Assembly (NCBI RefSeq): GCF_031880315.1
Contig: NZ_CP134771.1
Coordinates: forward strand, 3,374,501 to 3,438,500
Reading direction: 5' to 3'
Length of the DNA stretch: 64,000 nt
Origin: Pseudomonas baltica
GTDB lineage: Bacteria > Pseudomonadota > Gammaproteobacteria > Pseudomonadales > Pseudomonadaceae
The notes under the pieces were generated by a model that saw nothing but the letters and a program-made list of their open reading frames with translations, was not told the DNA's origin and did no database searches. Of this stretch, positions 38,180-46,448 are shown piece after piece. The first letter of the stretch is position 1. Every line of letters starts with the position of its first letter. Both the position numbers and the translations under genes were made by a program.

Positions 38180-38689
38180 TCAGATCGGCAGCAAGGTCGT
38201 CGACAAGACCTGACGCAAGCCCATGAACGATCGGATCTGCCGCACCCCCGGCAGATACAGTAACTGCTCGGCATGCAGGCGATTGAAGCTGGCACTGTCT
38301 CGGGTACGCAACAACATGAAGTAGTCGAACTCCCCCGTTACCACGTGCAGCTCCATGCAGCCGGAGACCTTCTGCGCGGCGGTTTCGAAGTCCGCGAAAG
38401 ACTGCGGCGTCGAGCGATCCAGCACCACGCCGATCAGGATCACCATGCCGACATCCAGTGCCTGGGGGTCGAGCAGTGCCACGATGCCCCGTATCAGCCC
38501 GGCTTCCTTCAAGCGCTCGACCCGCCGCAAGCAGGCGGGTGGACTGAGCTTGACCTTCTCGGCCAAGGCCACGTTGGAGATGGACGCATCCTTTTGCAGG
38601 GTCTTGAGAATCGCCCGGTCAATGCGATCCAGCTCAAAGCCCGACGTATGCGGGCCAGCGGCGCGGCTACTTTCATTTGTTGCTTTCAA
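38180..38689 (-). CDS. acdR: Lrp-type regulator of ACC deaminase
   Basis: An Lrp/AsnC-family regulator. I choose TTG 38689 as start because AGGAGGT lies 3 bases upstream (38693-38699); the longer frame begins at GTG 38722 without a clear ribosome-binding site. The product has 169 residues, with HTH ISNVALAEKVKLSPPACLRRVERLKEAGLI and RAM domain MVILIGVVLDRSTPQSFADF, VTGEFDYFMLLRTRDSASFNRLHAEQ. It is divergent from acdS, as AcdR is in Pseudomonas sp. UW4, where it activates acdS in response to ACC. The assignment rests on this context and family. Confidence 0.87.
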   Translation of the reverse strand: MKATNESSRAAGPHTSGFELDRIDRAILKTLQKDASISNVALAEKVKLSPPACLRRVERLKEAGLIRGIVALLDPQALDVGMVILIGVVLDRSTPQSFADFETAAQKVSGCMELHVVTGEFDYFMLLRTRDSASFNRLHAEQLLYLPGVRQIRSFMGLRQVLSTTLLPI

Positions 38690-38855
38690 GCGACCTCCTG
38701 CCGAATAAAAGACGTTATTCACAGATTTCAGTTAATTAAATGCGAAAAACAGGCCAGTAATCGCAACCCGCTTTTTTGCCGTTTCTCATAACCTGTTGAG
38801 GTTGCCGCGCAGCCTTTTGCGCCATCCGGATACCTTTCGAATCAGGAGTCACAGC
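38690..38855. promoter_or_regulatory. acdR-acdS divergent control region
   Basis: These 166 bases contain an AT-rich part (38703-38790, including ttaattaaat) and a GC-rich leader. CAGGAG sits 7-12 bases before the acdS ATG. In UW4 the region binds AcdR and carries FNR- and CRP-like boxes; I could not identify exact copies here. Confidence 0.5.
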
Positions 38856-39872
38856 ATGAATCTAGAGAAATTCAAGCGCTATCCACTCACCTTCGGCCCT
38901 TCGCCCATCATGCCGCTCAAGCGTCTGAGCGAGCATCTGGGTGGCAAGGTCGAGCTGTATGCCAAGCGTGAGGACTGTAACAGCGGCCTGGCGTTCGGCG
39001 GCAACAAGACCCGCAAGCTCGAATACCTGATCCCGGAAGCACTGGAGCAGGGCTGCGATACCCTGGTGTCGATCGGCGGCATTCAGTCCAACCAGACTCG
39101 CCAGGTCGCGGCCGTGGCAGCGCACCTGGGCATGAAGTGCGTGTTGGTTCAGGAGAACTGGGTCAACTACTCCGACGCGGTATATGACCGCGTCGGCAAT
39201 ATCGAGATGTCGCGCATCATGGGCGCCGATGTCCGCCTGGATGCTGCGGGGTTCGACATCGGCATCCGGCCGAGCTGGGAACAAGCCATGAACGATGTGC
39301 GCGAAAGCGGCGGCAAACCGTTCCCGATCCCCGCTGGCTGTTCCGAGCATCCCTATGGCGGCATCGGTTTCGTGGCCTTCGCCGAAGAAGTACGCGAGCA
39401 GGAAAAAGAGCTCGGGTTCACATTCGACTACATCGTCGTTTGCTCGGTGACCGGCAGTACCCATGCCGGCATGGTGGTGGGTTTCGCGGCGGATGGCCGG
39501 GCGAACAAGGTGATCGGTATCGACGCCTCCGCCAAACCGGAAAAAACCCGCGAGCAGGTGCTGCGTATTGCCCGGCATACGGCAGAAATCGTCGACCTGG
39601 GTCGGCCGATTACCGACGAAGACGTGGTGCTGGATACCCGTTACGGGGGGCCGGAATATGGCCTGCCGAGTGAAGGCACGTTGGAAGCCATCCGCCTGTG
39701 CGCGCGCCTGGAGGGGGTGCTGACCGACCCGGTCTACGAAGGCAAGTCGATGCACGGGATGATCGACATGGTGCGTAACGGTGAGTTTCCTGAGGGCTCG
39801 AAGGTGCTGTATGCGCACTTGGGCGGTGTGCCAGCGTTGAGTGCTTACAGCTTCATTTTCCGCAATGGTTGA
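38856..39872 (+). CDS. acdS: 1-aminocyclopropane-1-carboxylate deaminase
   Basis: A 338-residue PLP enzyme that cleaves ACC, the plant ethylene precursor, to ammonia and 2-oxobutanoate. Lys51 ([10 protein letters not shown]) binds PLP; Ser78 (GGIQSNQ), Tyr268 (GPEYGL), Tyr294 and Glu295 ([11 protein letters not shown]) and Leu322 (YAHLGG) are all present. Glu295 and Leu322 distinguish true ACC deaminase from D-cysteine desulfhydrase. Length and sequence are collinear with AcdS of rhizosphere pseudomonads. The divergent acdR supports the call. This enzyme lowers ethylene in host roots and feeds nitrogen to the bacterium. Confidence 0.97.
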   Translation: MNLEKFKRYPLTFGPSPIMPLKRLSEHLGGKVELYAKREDCNSGLAFGGNKTRKLEYLIPEALEQGCDTLVSIGGIQSNQTRQVAAVAAHLGMKCVLVQENWVNYSDAVYDRVGNIEMSRIMGADVRLDAAGFDIGIRPSWEQAMNDVRESGGKPFPIPAGCSEHPYGGIGFVAFAEEVREQEKELGFTFDYIVVCSVTGSTHAGMVVGFAADGRANKVIGIDASAKPEKTREQVLRIARHTAEIVDLGRPITDEDVVLDTRYGGPEYGLPSEGTLEAIRLCARLEGVLTDPVYEGKSMHGMIDMVRNGEFPEGSKVLYAHLGGVPALSAYSFIFRNG

Positions 39873-39902
39873 GAGGTGATCAGGCAGCTGGATTCGCGTT
39901 GA

Positions 39903-39985
39903 AGCGGCTGCCTCTTCGCAGCCAAGCTTGCTTCCACAGGTGTACATCCCTGGGAGCAAGCCTTGCCTGCGAAGAGCCCAGCGAA
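39903..39985. repeat. REPIN between acdS and the M20 peptidase gene
   Basis: Units near 39905-39941 (ctcttcgcagccaagcttgc, ttccacag) and 39951-39980 (tgggagcaagccttgcctgc, gaagag) face each other with the spacer gtgtacatccc. The gap is between convergent genes. Confidence 0.8.
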
Positions 39986-39998
39986 AACGGTACAAAAA

Positions 39999-41147
39999 TC
40001 AGCTGTGCCCGCGCTTGGCCAATTGCAGGATCGTACCCACCAACGCCTGCGCCCGCGGCACCAGCGTATCCAGCTCCAGATACTCGCGGTCCGTGTGGAC
40101 CTTGCCACCTACCGGCCCCAGGCCACACAGGGTAGGAATCCCCAGGCTGGCCGTAAATCCGGAATCCGCACACCCACCGGTAAACTCGCCCTCTACGCTG
40201 AACCCCAGCTCGAGCGCCTGCCCGCGATAAATATCCAGCAGATCGAGACTGTGACGTCCCTCCATCGGCATGAACACCGCGCATTCGCTCAACACCGCCT
40301 GAGTCCCCGGCACTTCCTGCTCTTCGACAATGGCAACGATCGCCGCCTTGATCGCCGCCCACTGCGCCACTTCGACAAAGCGGATATCCAGCTCCGCCGT
40401 CGCTGCGGGCGCCACGGTATTGCTGGAGGTCCCGCCGCTCATCAAACCGACGTTGGTGGTGATCCCGCGCCCGTAGTCAGTCAGCGCGTGCAGCTTGACG
40501 ACCTTGCGCGCCAGGGCCTCGATCGCGCTGGCACCGTCGGCGTGGTTGACGCCCGAATGCGCCGCGCGCCCAGTGACTTCGATCAACAGGCGCACACCAC
40601 CTTTACGCGCACTCACCACGTTACCGCTGACGCGACCGGGTTCGGTGTTGAGTACCGCCTGTACGCCTCGGGCGACCTGCTCGATATGATCACGCGCAGT
40701 ACCAGAACCGATTTCCTCGTCACCGGTAAACAGCACCCTGACGGGGAAGGGCAGCGGCGCCAGGCGCTGCAAGGCCAGTAGCGCAAAGCAGTTGAGCACC
40801 AGGCCGCCTTTCATGTCCGCCACACCCGGGCCGAATGCCAAGGTGCCGTTGGTGGTATAGCCGCGTGCCGGCGCGGTGCCCTTAGGGAACACCGTGTCCC
40901 GGTGCCCCAGGAGCAGCACCGGCGGCTGCGAACCGCCGGGTAACTCAGCCAGCAGCAAATCGCCGAAGCCTTCGACGGCCGTGCGCTGCACCTCGATCCC
41001 GCCTTGCTCAAGCGCCTTGATCAAATGCGCGCCGACGGCATCGACACCGGCCTTGTCGTAGCTGTTGGAGTCGGTATCAACGAGGCTGCGCAACAGGTCC
41101 TGCATGGGTTGCTGCTGCTCGGCCAACCAGGCAATGGCATCGTTCAT
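39999..41147 (-). CDS. M20 metallopeptidase, CPG2/ArgE type
   Basis: A 382-residue dinuclear-zinc exopeptidase. HRDTVFPKG supplies the first His and an Asp; VADMKGG supplies the bridging Asp; DEEIGS includes the catalytic Glu; a C-terminal VHTDREYLE supplies the last His. The size and order resemble glutamate carboxypeptidase G2 and acetylornithine deacetylases. It is the last of seven genes, its start overlapping the stop of the preceding M20 gene by one base, and probably processes the compound imported by the ABC transporter. Confidence 0.87.
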   Translation of the reverse strand: MNDAIAWLAEQQQPMQDLLRSLVDTDSNSYDKAGVDAVGAHLIKALEQGGIEVQRTAVEGFGDLLLAELPGGSQPPVLLLGHRDTVFPKGTAPARGYTTNGTLAFGPGVADMKGGLVLNCFALLALQRLAPLPFPVRVLFTGDEEIGSGTARDHIEQVARGVQAVLNTEPGRVSGNVVSARKGGVRLLIEVTGRAAHSGVNHADGASAIEALARKVVKLHALTDYGRGITTNVGLMSGGTSSNTVAPAATAELDIRFVEVAQWAAIKAAIVAIVEEQEVPGTQAVLSECAVFMPMEGRHSLDLLDIYRGQALELGFSVEGEFTGGCADSGFTASLGIPTLCGLGPVGGKVHTDREYLELDTLVPRAQALVGTILQLAKRGHS

Positions 41148-42553
41148 CAGTTTGCCTCCTTGACCAGGCGCGAGCCTTCATCGCCCAGGTCCCAGAAAAT
41201 CCCGGCCATGATTTGCAAGCTTTCGCGCACCACGGGCGCCAGCAGGTGTTCATTGGGGGCATGTTGCGAGCACGCCGGGTAGGAATGCGGAATCCATACG
41301 GTGGGCAGGCCGAGGATTTCGGAAAACACATCGTTGGGCAGCGAGCCGCCAAGATTGGGCAACAAGGCCGGGGATTTGTCGGTGGTGCGCTTGAGCGAGT
41401 CCAGCGCCCAGCCGACCCAGGGGCTGGCCGGGTCGAGGCGGGTGGCGTGCATCACGTCCATGCGTGTCTGGGCGACCTTGACCGTGTCAAAGCCATGGGC
41501 ATCCAGATGGGTGCGAATGGCGTCGATAAAGGTGCGGTAATCGCTGTCGACCGTGAAACGGATATGGCACAGCGCCCAGGCGCTGCCCGGAATCGCATGC
41601 ACTGGCGCTTGCGGGTTGCCGGTCTTGAACGCCAGCACATCGAGCGTATTCCAGCCGAAGACCTTTTCGCTGGCGCTGAGCCCAGGCTCGCCCCATTGAT
41701 GATCGATCTCGGGGTCGCCCGGGCCTGAGCCCACTTCAGTATCGACCAACGCGGCCCGGACGTTATCCGGGAGTTTTTGCGGCTTGAGCCCCGGCACCTG
41801 CACGCGTCCTTGCTTGTCGACAAGCGAGGCAATGGCATTGGCCAGCACGATACCGGGGTTGGCCAACAGACCGCCCCAGTTGCCAGAGTGATGGGCGCCT
41901 TCGCGCAGGTCGACGGTCAGCTCGAAATTGAACACGCCGCGCGAGCCAAGGAACAAGGTCGGGCGCGCTGCCGCCAAGCGCGGGCCATCAGAGGCGATAA
42001 AAATATCGGCTGCCAGCTCGTCCTGATGCGCCGCGCAGAATTTGCCAAGGCCCGGCGAGCCGTCTTCTTCGCCCATCTCCAGCAGCAGTTTGGTGTTGAA
42101 ACCAAGCTTGCCGCCACGCGCCTTGATCACCTGCTCCAGCGCGGTGATGTTGATCAGGTGCTGGCCCTTGTTATCGGCGGTGCCACGGCCGTACCAGCGG
42201 TCGCCATCGACCACCACTTCCCACGGCGACAAGCCTTCGCGCCACTGTGCTGCGTAGCCACGCACCACGTCACCATGACCATAGCTGAGCAGGGTCGGCA
42301 GCGCCGGGTCCTCGATGCGTGAGGCGATCAGGAACGGCCCGCGACCTTCGACCGGATTGTCATGGATCGTCGTTTCAAAACCCAATGCCCGCAAGTGCGG
42401 GGTGATAAAGCTTTCGAGGTAGCGGTACAGCTCGGGCAGTTGCTCGGGCTCCTGACTCTCGGTGGGATGGGCGACGCTGCGCTGCAGCAGGGCGAGAAAG
42501 TCGCCGTTATCAAAGTGTTCACTCGCGTAATCAATGGCCAGGGCACGACTCAT
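41147..42553 (-). CDS. M20 metallopeptidase (dipeptidase-like)
   Basis: A 468-residue M20 peptidase. LSYGHGDVV contains the first zinc His, RGTADNKGQ the bridging Asp, EMGEEDGSPG the catalytic Glu and LNCG-type loop region, and SYPACSQHAPNEH the final His. The longer central lid domain fits the CNDP-like or amidohydrolase subgroup. It overlaps the ATPase gene start region by four bases (42550-42553) and the following M20 gene by one base, which suggests tight co-translation. The substrate is unknown, probably a di- or N-acylated peptide. Confidence 0.87.
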   Translation of the reverse strand: MSRALAIDYASEHFDNGDFLALLQRSVAHPTESQEPEQLPELYRYLESFITPHLRALGFETTIHDNPVEGRGPFLIASRIEDPALPTLLSYGHGDVVRGYAAQWREGLSPWEVVVDGDRWYGRGTADNKGQHLINITALEQVIKARGGKLGFNTKLLLEMGEEDGSPGLGKFCAAHQDELAADIFIASDGPRLAAARPTLFLGSRGVFNFELTVDLREGAHHSGNWGGLLANPGIVLANAIASLVDKQGRVQVPGLKPQKLPDNVRAALVDTEVGSGPGDPEIDHQWGEPGLSASEKVFGWNTLDVLAFKTGNPQAPVHAIPGSAWALCHIRFTVDSDYRTFIDAIRTHLDAHGFDTVKVAQTRMDVMHATRLDPASPWVGWALDSLKRTTDKSPALLPNLGGSLPNDVFSEILGLPTVWIPHSYPACSQHAPNEHLLAPVVRESLQIMAGIFWDLGDEGSRLVKEAN

Positions 42554-43539
42554 GAGGCTATCAACTCCAAAGGATGGGAGGGCTGGGCGTTCAGATGGCA
42601 GGCGACCGAACCGCCGTCGACGGCGCTTTTATCCACAGGCACGGTGCTGCACATCGGCAAGGCTTTCGGGCAGCGCGGGTGGAAGGAGCAGCCGGTGGGT
42701 GGATTGATCGGGTTGGGGAAGTTGCCGCGCAGGCCGATATCGGGAATGCCCAGGGAAGGATCCGGGGTCAGTACCGAGTCGAGCAACGCGCGGGTATAGG
42801 GGTGGGCGGGACGGCTGAATACCGCTTCGCGCTCGCGCTCTTCGACGATGCGCCCCAGATACATGACCGCCACCCGGTCGGCCAAGTGTTCGATGACCGC
42901 CAGGTTATGGCTGATCAGCAGGTAGGTCAGGCCGAATTCCTTTTTCAGCTCGAGCAGCAGGTTGAGGATCTGCGCCTGGACCGAGACGTCCAGCGCCGAG
43001 GTGGGCTCGTCGCAGATCAGTACATCCGGGCGCATGATCAAGGCGCGAGCGATGGCGACGCGCTGGCGTTGGCCGCCGGACAATTGCGCGGGGTAGCTGT
43101 CGATCACTCGCTTGGGCAGGCCGACGACGTCGAACATGGTTTCGACTTTTTTGCGGCGTACGTCGGGGCTGTCGATGTCGTGCACGATCAACGGCAGGGT
43201 GACGATCTGGCGCAGCGTCTTGCGCGGGTTCAACGAAGAGTAAGGGTCCTGGAAGATCGGTTGGATGTGCCGAGCCATCTGCCGTCGATCAGCGGCGGTC
43301 AGGTGTTTGCCACCGACCAGCACGTCGCCGCTGGTCGGCGGCAACAGGCCAAGCAGCATTTTCGCCAGGGTGCTCTTACCGCAACCAGACTCGCCCACCA
43401 AGCCCAGGGTTTCGCCGCGCATCAAGCGCAAGGACACGCCGTCCACCGCTTTGAGGGTGGCGGGCGCTTTGAACAGCCCGCGGCCAATGGTGAACTCGCG
43501 GCGAATGTCACACAGCTCCAAGGCGATATCGCGGCTCAT
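42550..43539 (-). CDS. Peptide ABC transporter ATP-binding protein (DppF/OppF type)
   Basis: A 329-residue ATPase. Walker A GESGCGKST, signature LSGGQRQRVAIARAL and Walker B VLICDEPTSALD are intact; the C-terminal oligopeptide-transporter extension contains FHPRCPKALPMC, with a Cys cluster like that in DppD/DppF proteins. It pairs with the ATPase encoded just upstream to drive import. It overlaps both neighbours by four bases. It contains a DnaA box at 42629-42637. Confidence 0.94.
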   Translation of the reverse strand: MSRDIALELCDIRREFTIGRGLFKAPATLKAVDGVSLRLMRGETLGLVGESGCGKSTLAKMLLGLLPPTSGDVLVGGKHLTAADRRQMARHIQPIFQDPYSSLNPRKTLRQIVTLPLIVHDIDSPDVRRKKVETMFDVVGLPKRVIDSYPAQLSGGQRQRVAIARALIMRPDVLICDEPTSALDVSVQAQILNLLLELKKEFGLTYLLISHNLAVIEHLADRVAVMYLGRIVEEREREAVFSRPAHPYTRALLDSVLTPDPSLGIPDIGLRGNFPNPINPPTGCSFHPRCPKALPMCSTVPVDKSAVDGGSVACHLNAQPSHPLELIAS

Positions 43540-44549
43540 TGCACACCTCCATTGCGTTGCAGCCGTTGTTCATCGGGGTGAGCGTGCGGTGGCGCGGCGA
43601 AATGGCAGCGCACACTGTGCCCTCCGCTGGCGTGTTTCGGCGCGGCCTCCAGGCAGGCTTGTTCGGCCAGGCTGCAGCGGTTGCGAAATGCACAACCTTG
43701 TTGCTCGCCCACCAGGCTGGGCACCAGCCCCGGAATCGAGCCCAACGGCTGACCCGGTCGGGTCCGGCCCGGGATTGGAATGCTTTGCAGCAGCCCGCGG
43801 GTATAGGGATGCTGCGGATTGCCGAACAATTGCGCGGCGCTGGCAGATTCGACCACCTCGCCGGCGTACATCACCGCCACCCGGTCGGCGATGCGCGCTA
43901 CCAGCCCGAGGTCGTGGGTGATGAAAATCACAGCCGTGCCGGTCTCTTTCTGGATGTCGCGCAGCAGTCGCAGAATCTGCGCCTGCACGGTTACGTCCAG
44001 TGCGGTGGTCGGTTCATCGGCGATGATCAGGTCCGGCTCGCACATCAGCGCCATGGCAATCACCACCCGTTGGCGCAACCCACCGGACAGCTGGTGCGGG
44101 AACTGCCGCAGGCGCTCCACAGGATTGCTGATACCGACCTTTTCGAGCATCTGCCCGGCACGCACCAACGCCTCTTTGTAGGACACCTTGCGGTGCCGGA
44201 GCAGCACCTCGGCCAGTTGATCGCCAATGCTGTAGGCGGGGTTGAGCGAGGTCATCGGCTCCTGGAAGATCATCGCCATGCGATTGCCGCGCACATCGCA
44301 CATGGCCCGTTCGCTGTGCGCCAGCAGGTCCATGCCGTCAAGGGTCAAACTCGTGGCGGTGCGCAGCGCCTTGCCGGGCAGCAAGTCCATCAGGGCCAGC
44401 GAGGTGAGGGATTTGCCACAGCCGGATTCACCGACGATGCACAGCATCTCGCCGCGCTCCAGGTGCAGGTCCAGCCCCCGGACGGCGTGCAGCATGCCGT
44501 GTTCCAGCGGGATGTCGACGCGCAGGTTTTCTACGTGCAGAAGTGCCAT
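43536..44549 (-). CDS. Peptide ABC transporter ATP-binding protein (DppD/OppD type)
   Basis: A 337-residue ATPase. Walker A GESGCGKSL (the last residue differs from the usual Ser/Thr run but keeps the lysine), signature LSGGLRQRVVIAMAL and Walker B LIIADEPTTALD are present, and GCAFRNRCSLAEQAC is the C-terminal Cys-rich extension. The presence of both ATPases is standard for Dpp/Opp systems. The permease gene is 12 bases upstream. Confidence 0.94.
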   Translation of the reverse strand: MALLHVENLRVDIPLEHGMLHAVRGLDLHLERGEMLCIVGESGCGKSLTSLALMDLLPGKALRTATSLTLDGMDLLAHSERAMCDVRGNRMAMIFQEPMTSLNPAYSIGDQLAEVLLRHRKVSYKEALVRAGQMLEKVGISNPVERLRQFPHQLSGGLRQRVVIAMALMCEPDLIIADEPTTALDVTVQAQILRLLRDIQKETGTAVIFITHDLGLVARIADRVAVMYAGEVVESASAAQLFGNPQHPYTRGLLQSIPIPGRTRPGQPLGSIPGLVPSLVGEQQGCAFRNRCSLAEQACLEAAPKHASGGHSVRCHFAAPPHAHPDEQRLQRNGGVQ

Positions 44550-44561
44550 GGCGCGAGCCTC

Positions 44562-45464
44562 CTAGTTACGGCCGTCAGGCAGGATGAGGTCACGGATGCC
44601 GTCACCGAGCAGGTTGATCGCCAGTACCAGCACCATCAATGCGACACCGGGAATGGCGATTACCCAAGGGGAGAAGAACATGTACGGTTTGCCTTCAGCG
44701 ATCATCAGCCCCCAGGAGGGGATAGGCGGTTGCACGCCCACACCCAGGAAGGACAACGCCGATTCCAGCAGAATCGCGTGGGCCATCTCCAGCGTGGCCA
44801 CCACGATCAATGCGCCGAGCACATTGGGCAGGATTTCGCTGGCGAGAATGCGCAAGGTCGAGCAACCCAACGCCTGCGCCGAGGCCACGTATTCCGCATC
44901 GCGAATTTGCTGTACCGCTGCCCGCACGACCACGGCGAAGCGATCCCACAGCAGGCAACCGAGCAGGATGATCACCACCTTGAGCGAGCCCCCAAGCAGC
45001 GATGCCGAGGCCAGCGCGACCATGACTACCGGCATCGCCAGGCGGGTGGTGATCAGGTAGCTGATGACGGCGTCGGTCTTGCCGCCAAAGTAGCCAGCCA
45101 CCAGGCCCATCACCGTGCCGATGACGCCGGAGATGATGGCGGCGGCAAAGCCGATGAATAGCGAAATCCGCGCACCGAACAGCAGCCGGGACAGGTAATC
45201 GCGGCCAAGTTTGTCGGTTCCGAGGATGTTGTCCCAGGTGCCTTTGGCCATCCAGACCGGCGGTTTCATCCGCTGCACCACATCCTGGGCGTAGGGATCG
45301 TGGGGGGCCAGCAACGGCGCAAACAACGCGGCCAGCACGATCACCAACAGCAATACCGCACCCAGGGTGAAGCCTTTGTGGCGCAGGCATTTACGCAAGG
45401 TGCGGCGCAGGCCGGTGACGGGCAGGGTCGGCTCGTTGAGAGCCAGGGTAGTCACAGTGGTCAT
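44562..45464 (-). CDS. Peptide ABC transporter permease (DppC type)
   Basis: A 300-residue inner-membrane permease with a cytoplasmic N-terminus followed by six membrane segments. The HxxNPI-like EAA loop region reads VASAQALGCSTLRILASEILPNVLGALI, the usual site of contact with the ATPases. GTDKLGRDYLSRLLFGARISL is the conserved DppC motif. The gene is eight bases after dppB-type and twelve before the dppD-type gene. Confidence 0.94.
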   Translation of the reverse strand: MTTVTTLALNEPTLPVTGLRRTLRKCLRHKGFTLGAVLLLVIVLAALFAPLLAPHDPYAQDVVQRMKPPVWMAKGTWDNILGTDKLGRDYLSRLLFGARISLFIGFAAAIISGVIGTVMGLVAGYFGGKTDAVISYLITTRLAMPVVMVALASASLLGGSLKVVIILLGCLLWDRFAVVVRAAVQQIRDAEYVASAQALGCSTLRILASEILPNVLGALIVVATLEMAHAILLESALSFLGVGVQPPIPSWGLMIAEGKPYMFFSPWVIAIPGVALMVLVLAINLLGDGIRDLILPDGRN

Positions 45465-45472
45465 AAGACCTC

Positions 45473-46390
45473 CTAGCGCACGCGAATGCGCGGGTCGAGG
45501 ACTGCGTTCAGCAGATCGGCCAGCAGCGTGAGGACGATGTAGATCAGCGCAATCAACAGCACTACGGCTTGCACCACCGGGAAGTCGTCGCGGGCAATGG
45601 CATCCCAGGCCAACTGGCCGACGCCTTGCAGCGAGAACACCGTTTCGATCACTACCGAGCCGCCGAGCATGAAGCCGAACTCTACTGCCGCCAGCGCGAC
45701 CACCGGGATCAGCGCATTGCGCAGGGCGTGCTTGAACAACACCCGTCCAGGCCGCAAGCCCTTGGCCCGAGCGGTGCGGATGTAGTCTGCGGCTAGCACA
45801 TCAAGCATGCCGGCGCGGGTCAGGCGCATGATCGCCGGCGTGGCGTAATAGCCCAGAGCGATGGCGGGCATGACGAAGTGCTGCCAAGTAGAATTGCCGG
45901 ACACCGGCAGCCAATGCAGGGTGACGGCGAACAGCACGATCAGCATCAGCGCGAACCAGAAGCTCGGCATGGCTTGCCCCAGCACCGCGATGCTCAACGC
46001 CAGGCGATCGATCCAGGTATCACGCTTGACGGCCGCCAGCACACCTAAAGGGATGGCCACCAGCAAGGCGACCGCCAGCGCCATGGCGCCAAGCCCAAGG
46101 GTGATCGGCAGCCGCGCGGCGATCAGGTTGTACACCGACTCCTGAAAGAAGAACGAGTTGCCCAGGTCCAGATGCGCCAGGTCGCCAAGCCAGCTGAAGT
46201 ACTGGGCGGCCAGCGGCTTGTTCAAGCCGTATTGCACTCGAATCTGCTCGATCTGTTCGCTGCTGGCCTCAGGCCCGCCGATGGCCGTGGCCAGGTCGCC
46301 AGACAGATGCAGCAACGAAAAGCTGATGATCGAGACGGTTATGGCAACGCACAGGGCAATGCCCAGACGCCGCAAGAGAAATCCCAACAT
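45473..46390 (-). CDS. Peptide ABC transporter permease (DppB type)
   Basis: From ATG 46390 (MLGFLLRRLGIALCVAITVS), with AGGAT about 8 bases upstream, the protein has 305 residues; a GTG six codons upstream is an alternative. It has six membrane segments and the EAA loop YIRTARAKGLRPGRVLFKHALRNALIPVVA. VQYGLNKPLAAQYFSWLGDLAHLDLGNSF is the characteristic periplasmic-facing stretch of the first loop. It works with the DppC-type permease. Confidence 0.93.
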   Translation of the reverse strand: MLGFLLRRLGIALCVAITVSIISFSLLHLSGDLATAIGGPEASSEQIEQIRVQYGLNKPLAAQYFSWLGDLAHLDLGNSFFFQESVYNLIAARLPITLGLGAMALAVALLVAIPLGVLAAVKRDTWIDRLALSIAVLGQAMPSFWFALMLIVLFAVTLHWLPVSGNSTWQHFVMPAIALGYYATPAIMRLTRAGMLDVLAADYIRTARAKGLRPGRVLFKHALRNALIPVVALAAVEFGFMLGGSVVIETVFSLQGVGQLAWDAIARDDFPVVQAVVLLIALIYIVLTLLADLLNAVLDPRIRVR

Positions 46391-46448
46391 GGCCGATATC
46401 CTGATCACGTGAAGGCCAGCGGGTACGGGACCCGGCTGGCCACGAGGG

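Noticed and set aside
43539..45161. Long plus-strand frame opposite the peptide transporter genes
   Set aside because: Covers the DppC/DppD-type genes in antisense, lacks motifs and is rich in His, Gln and Arg as expected of a shadow frame.
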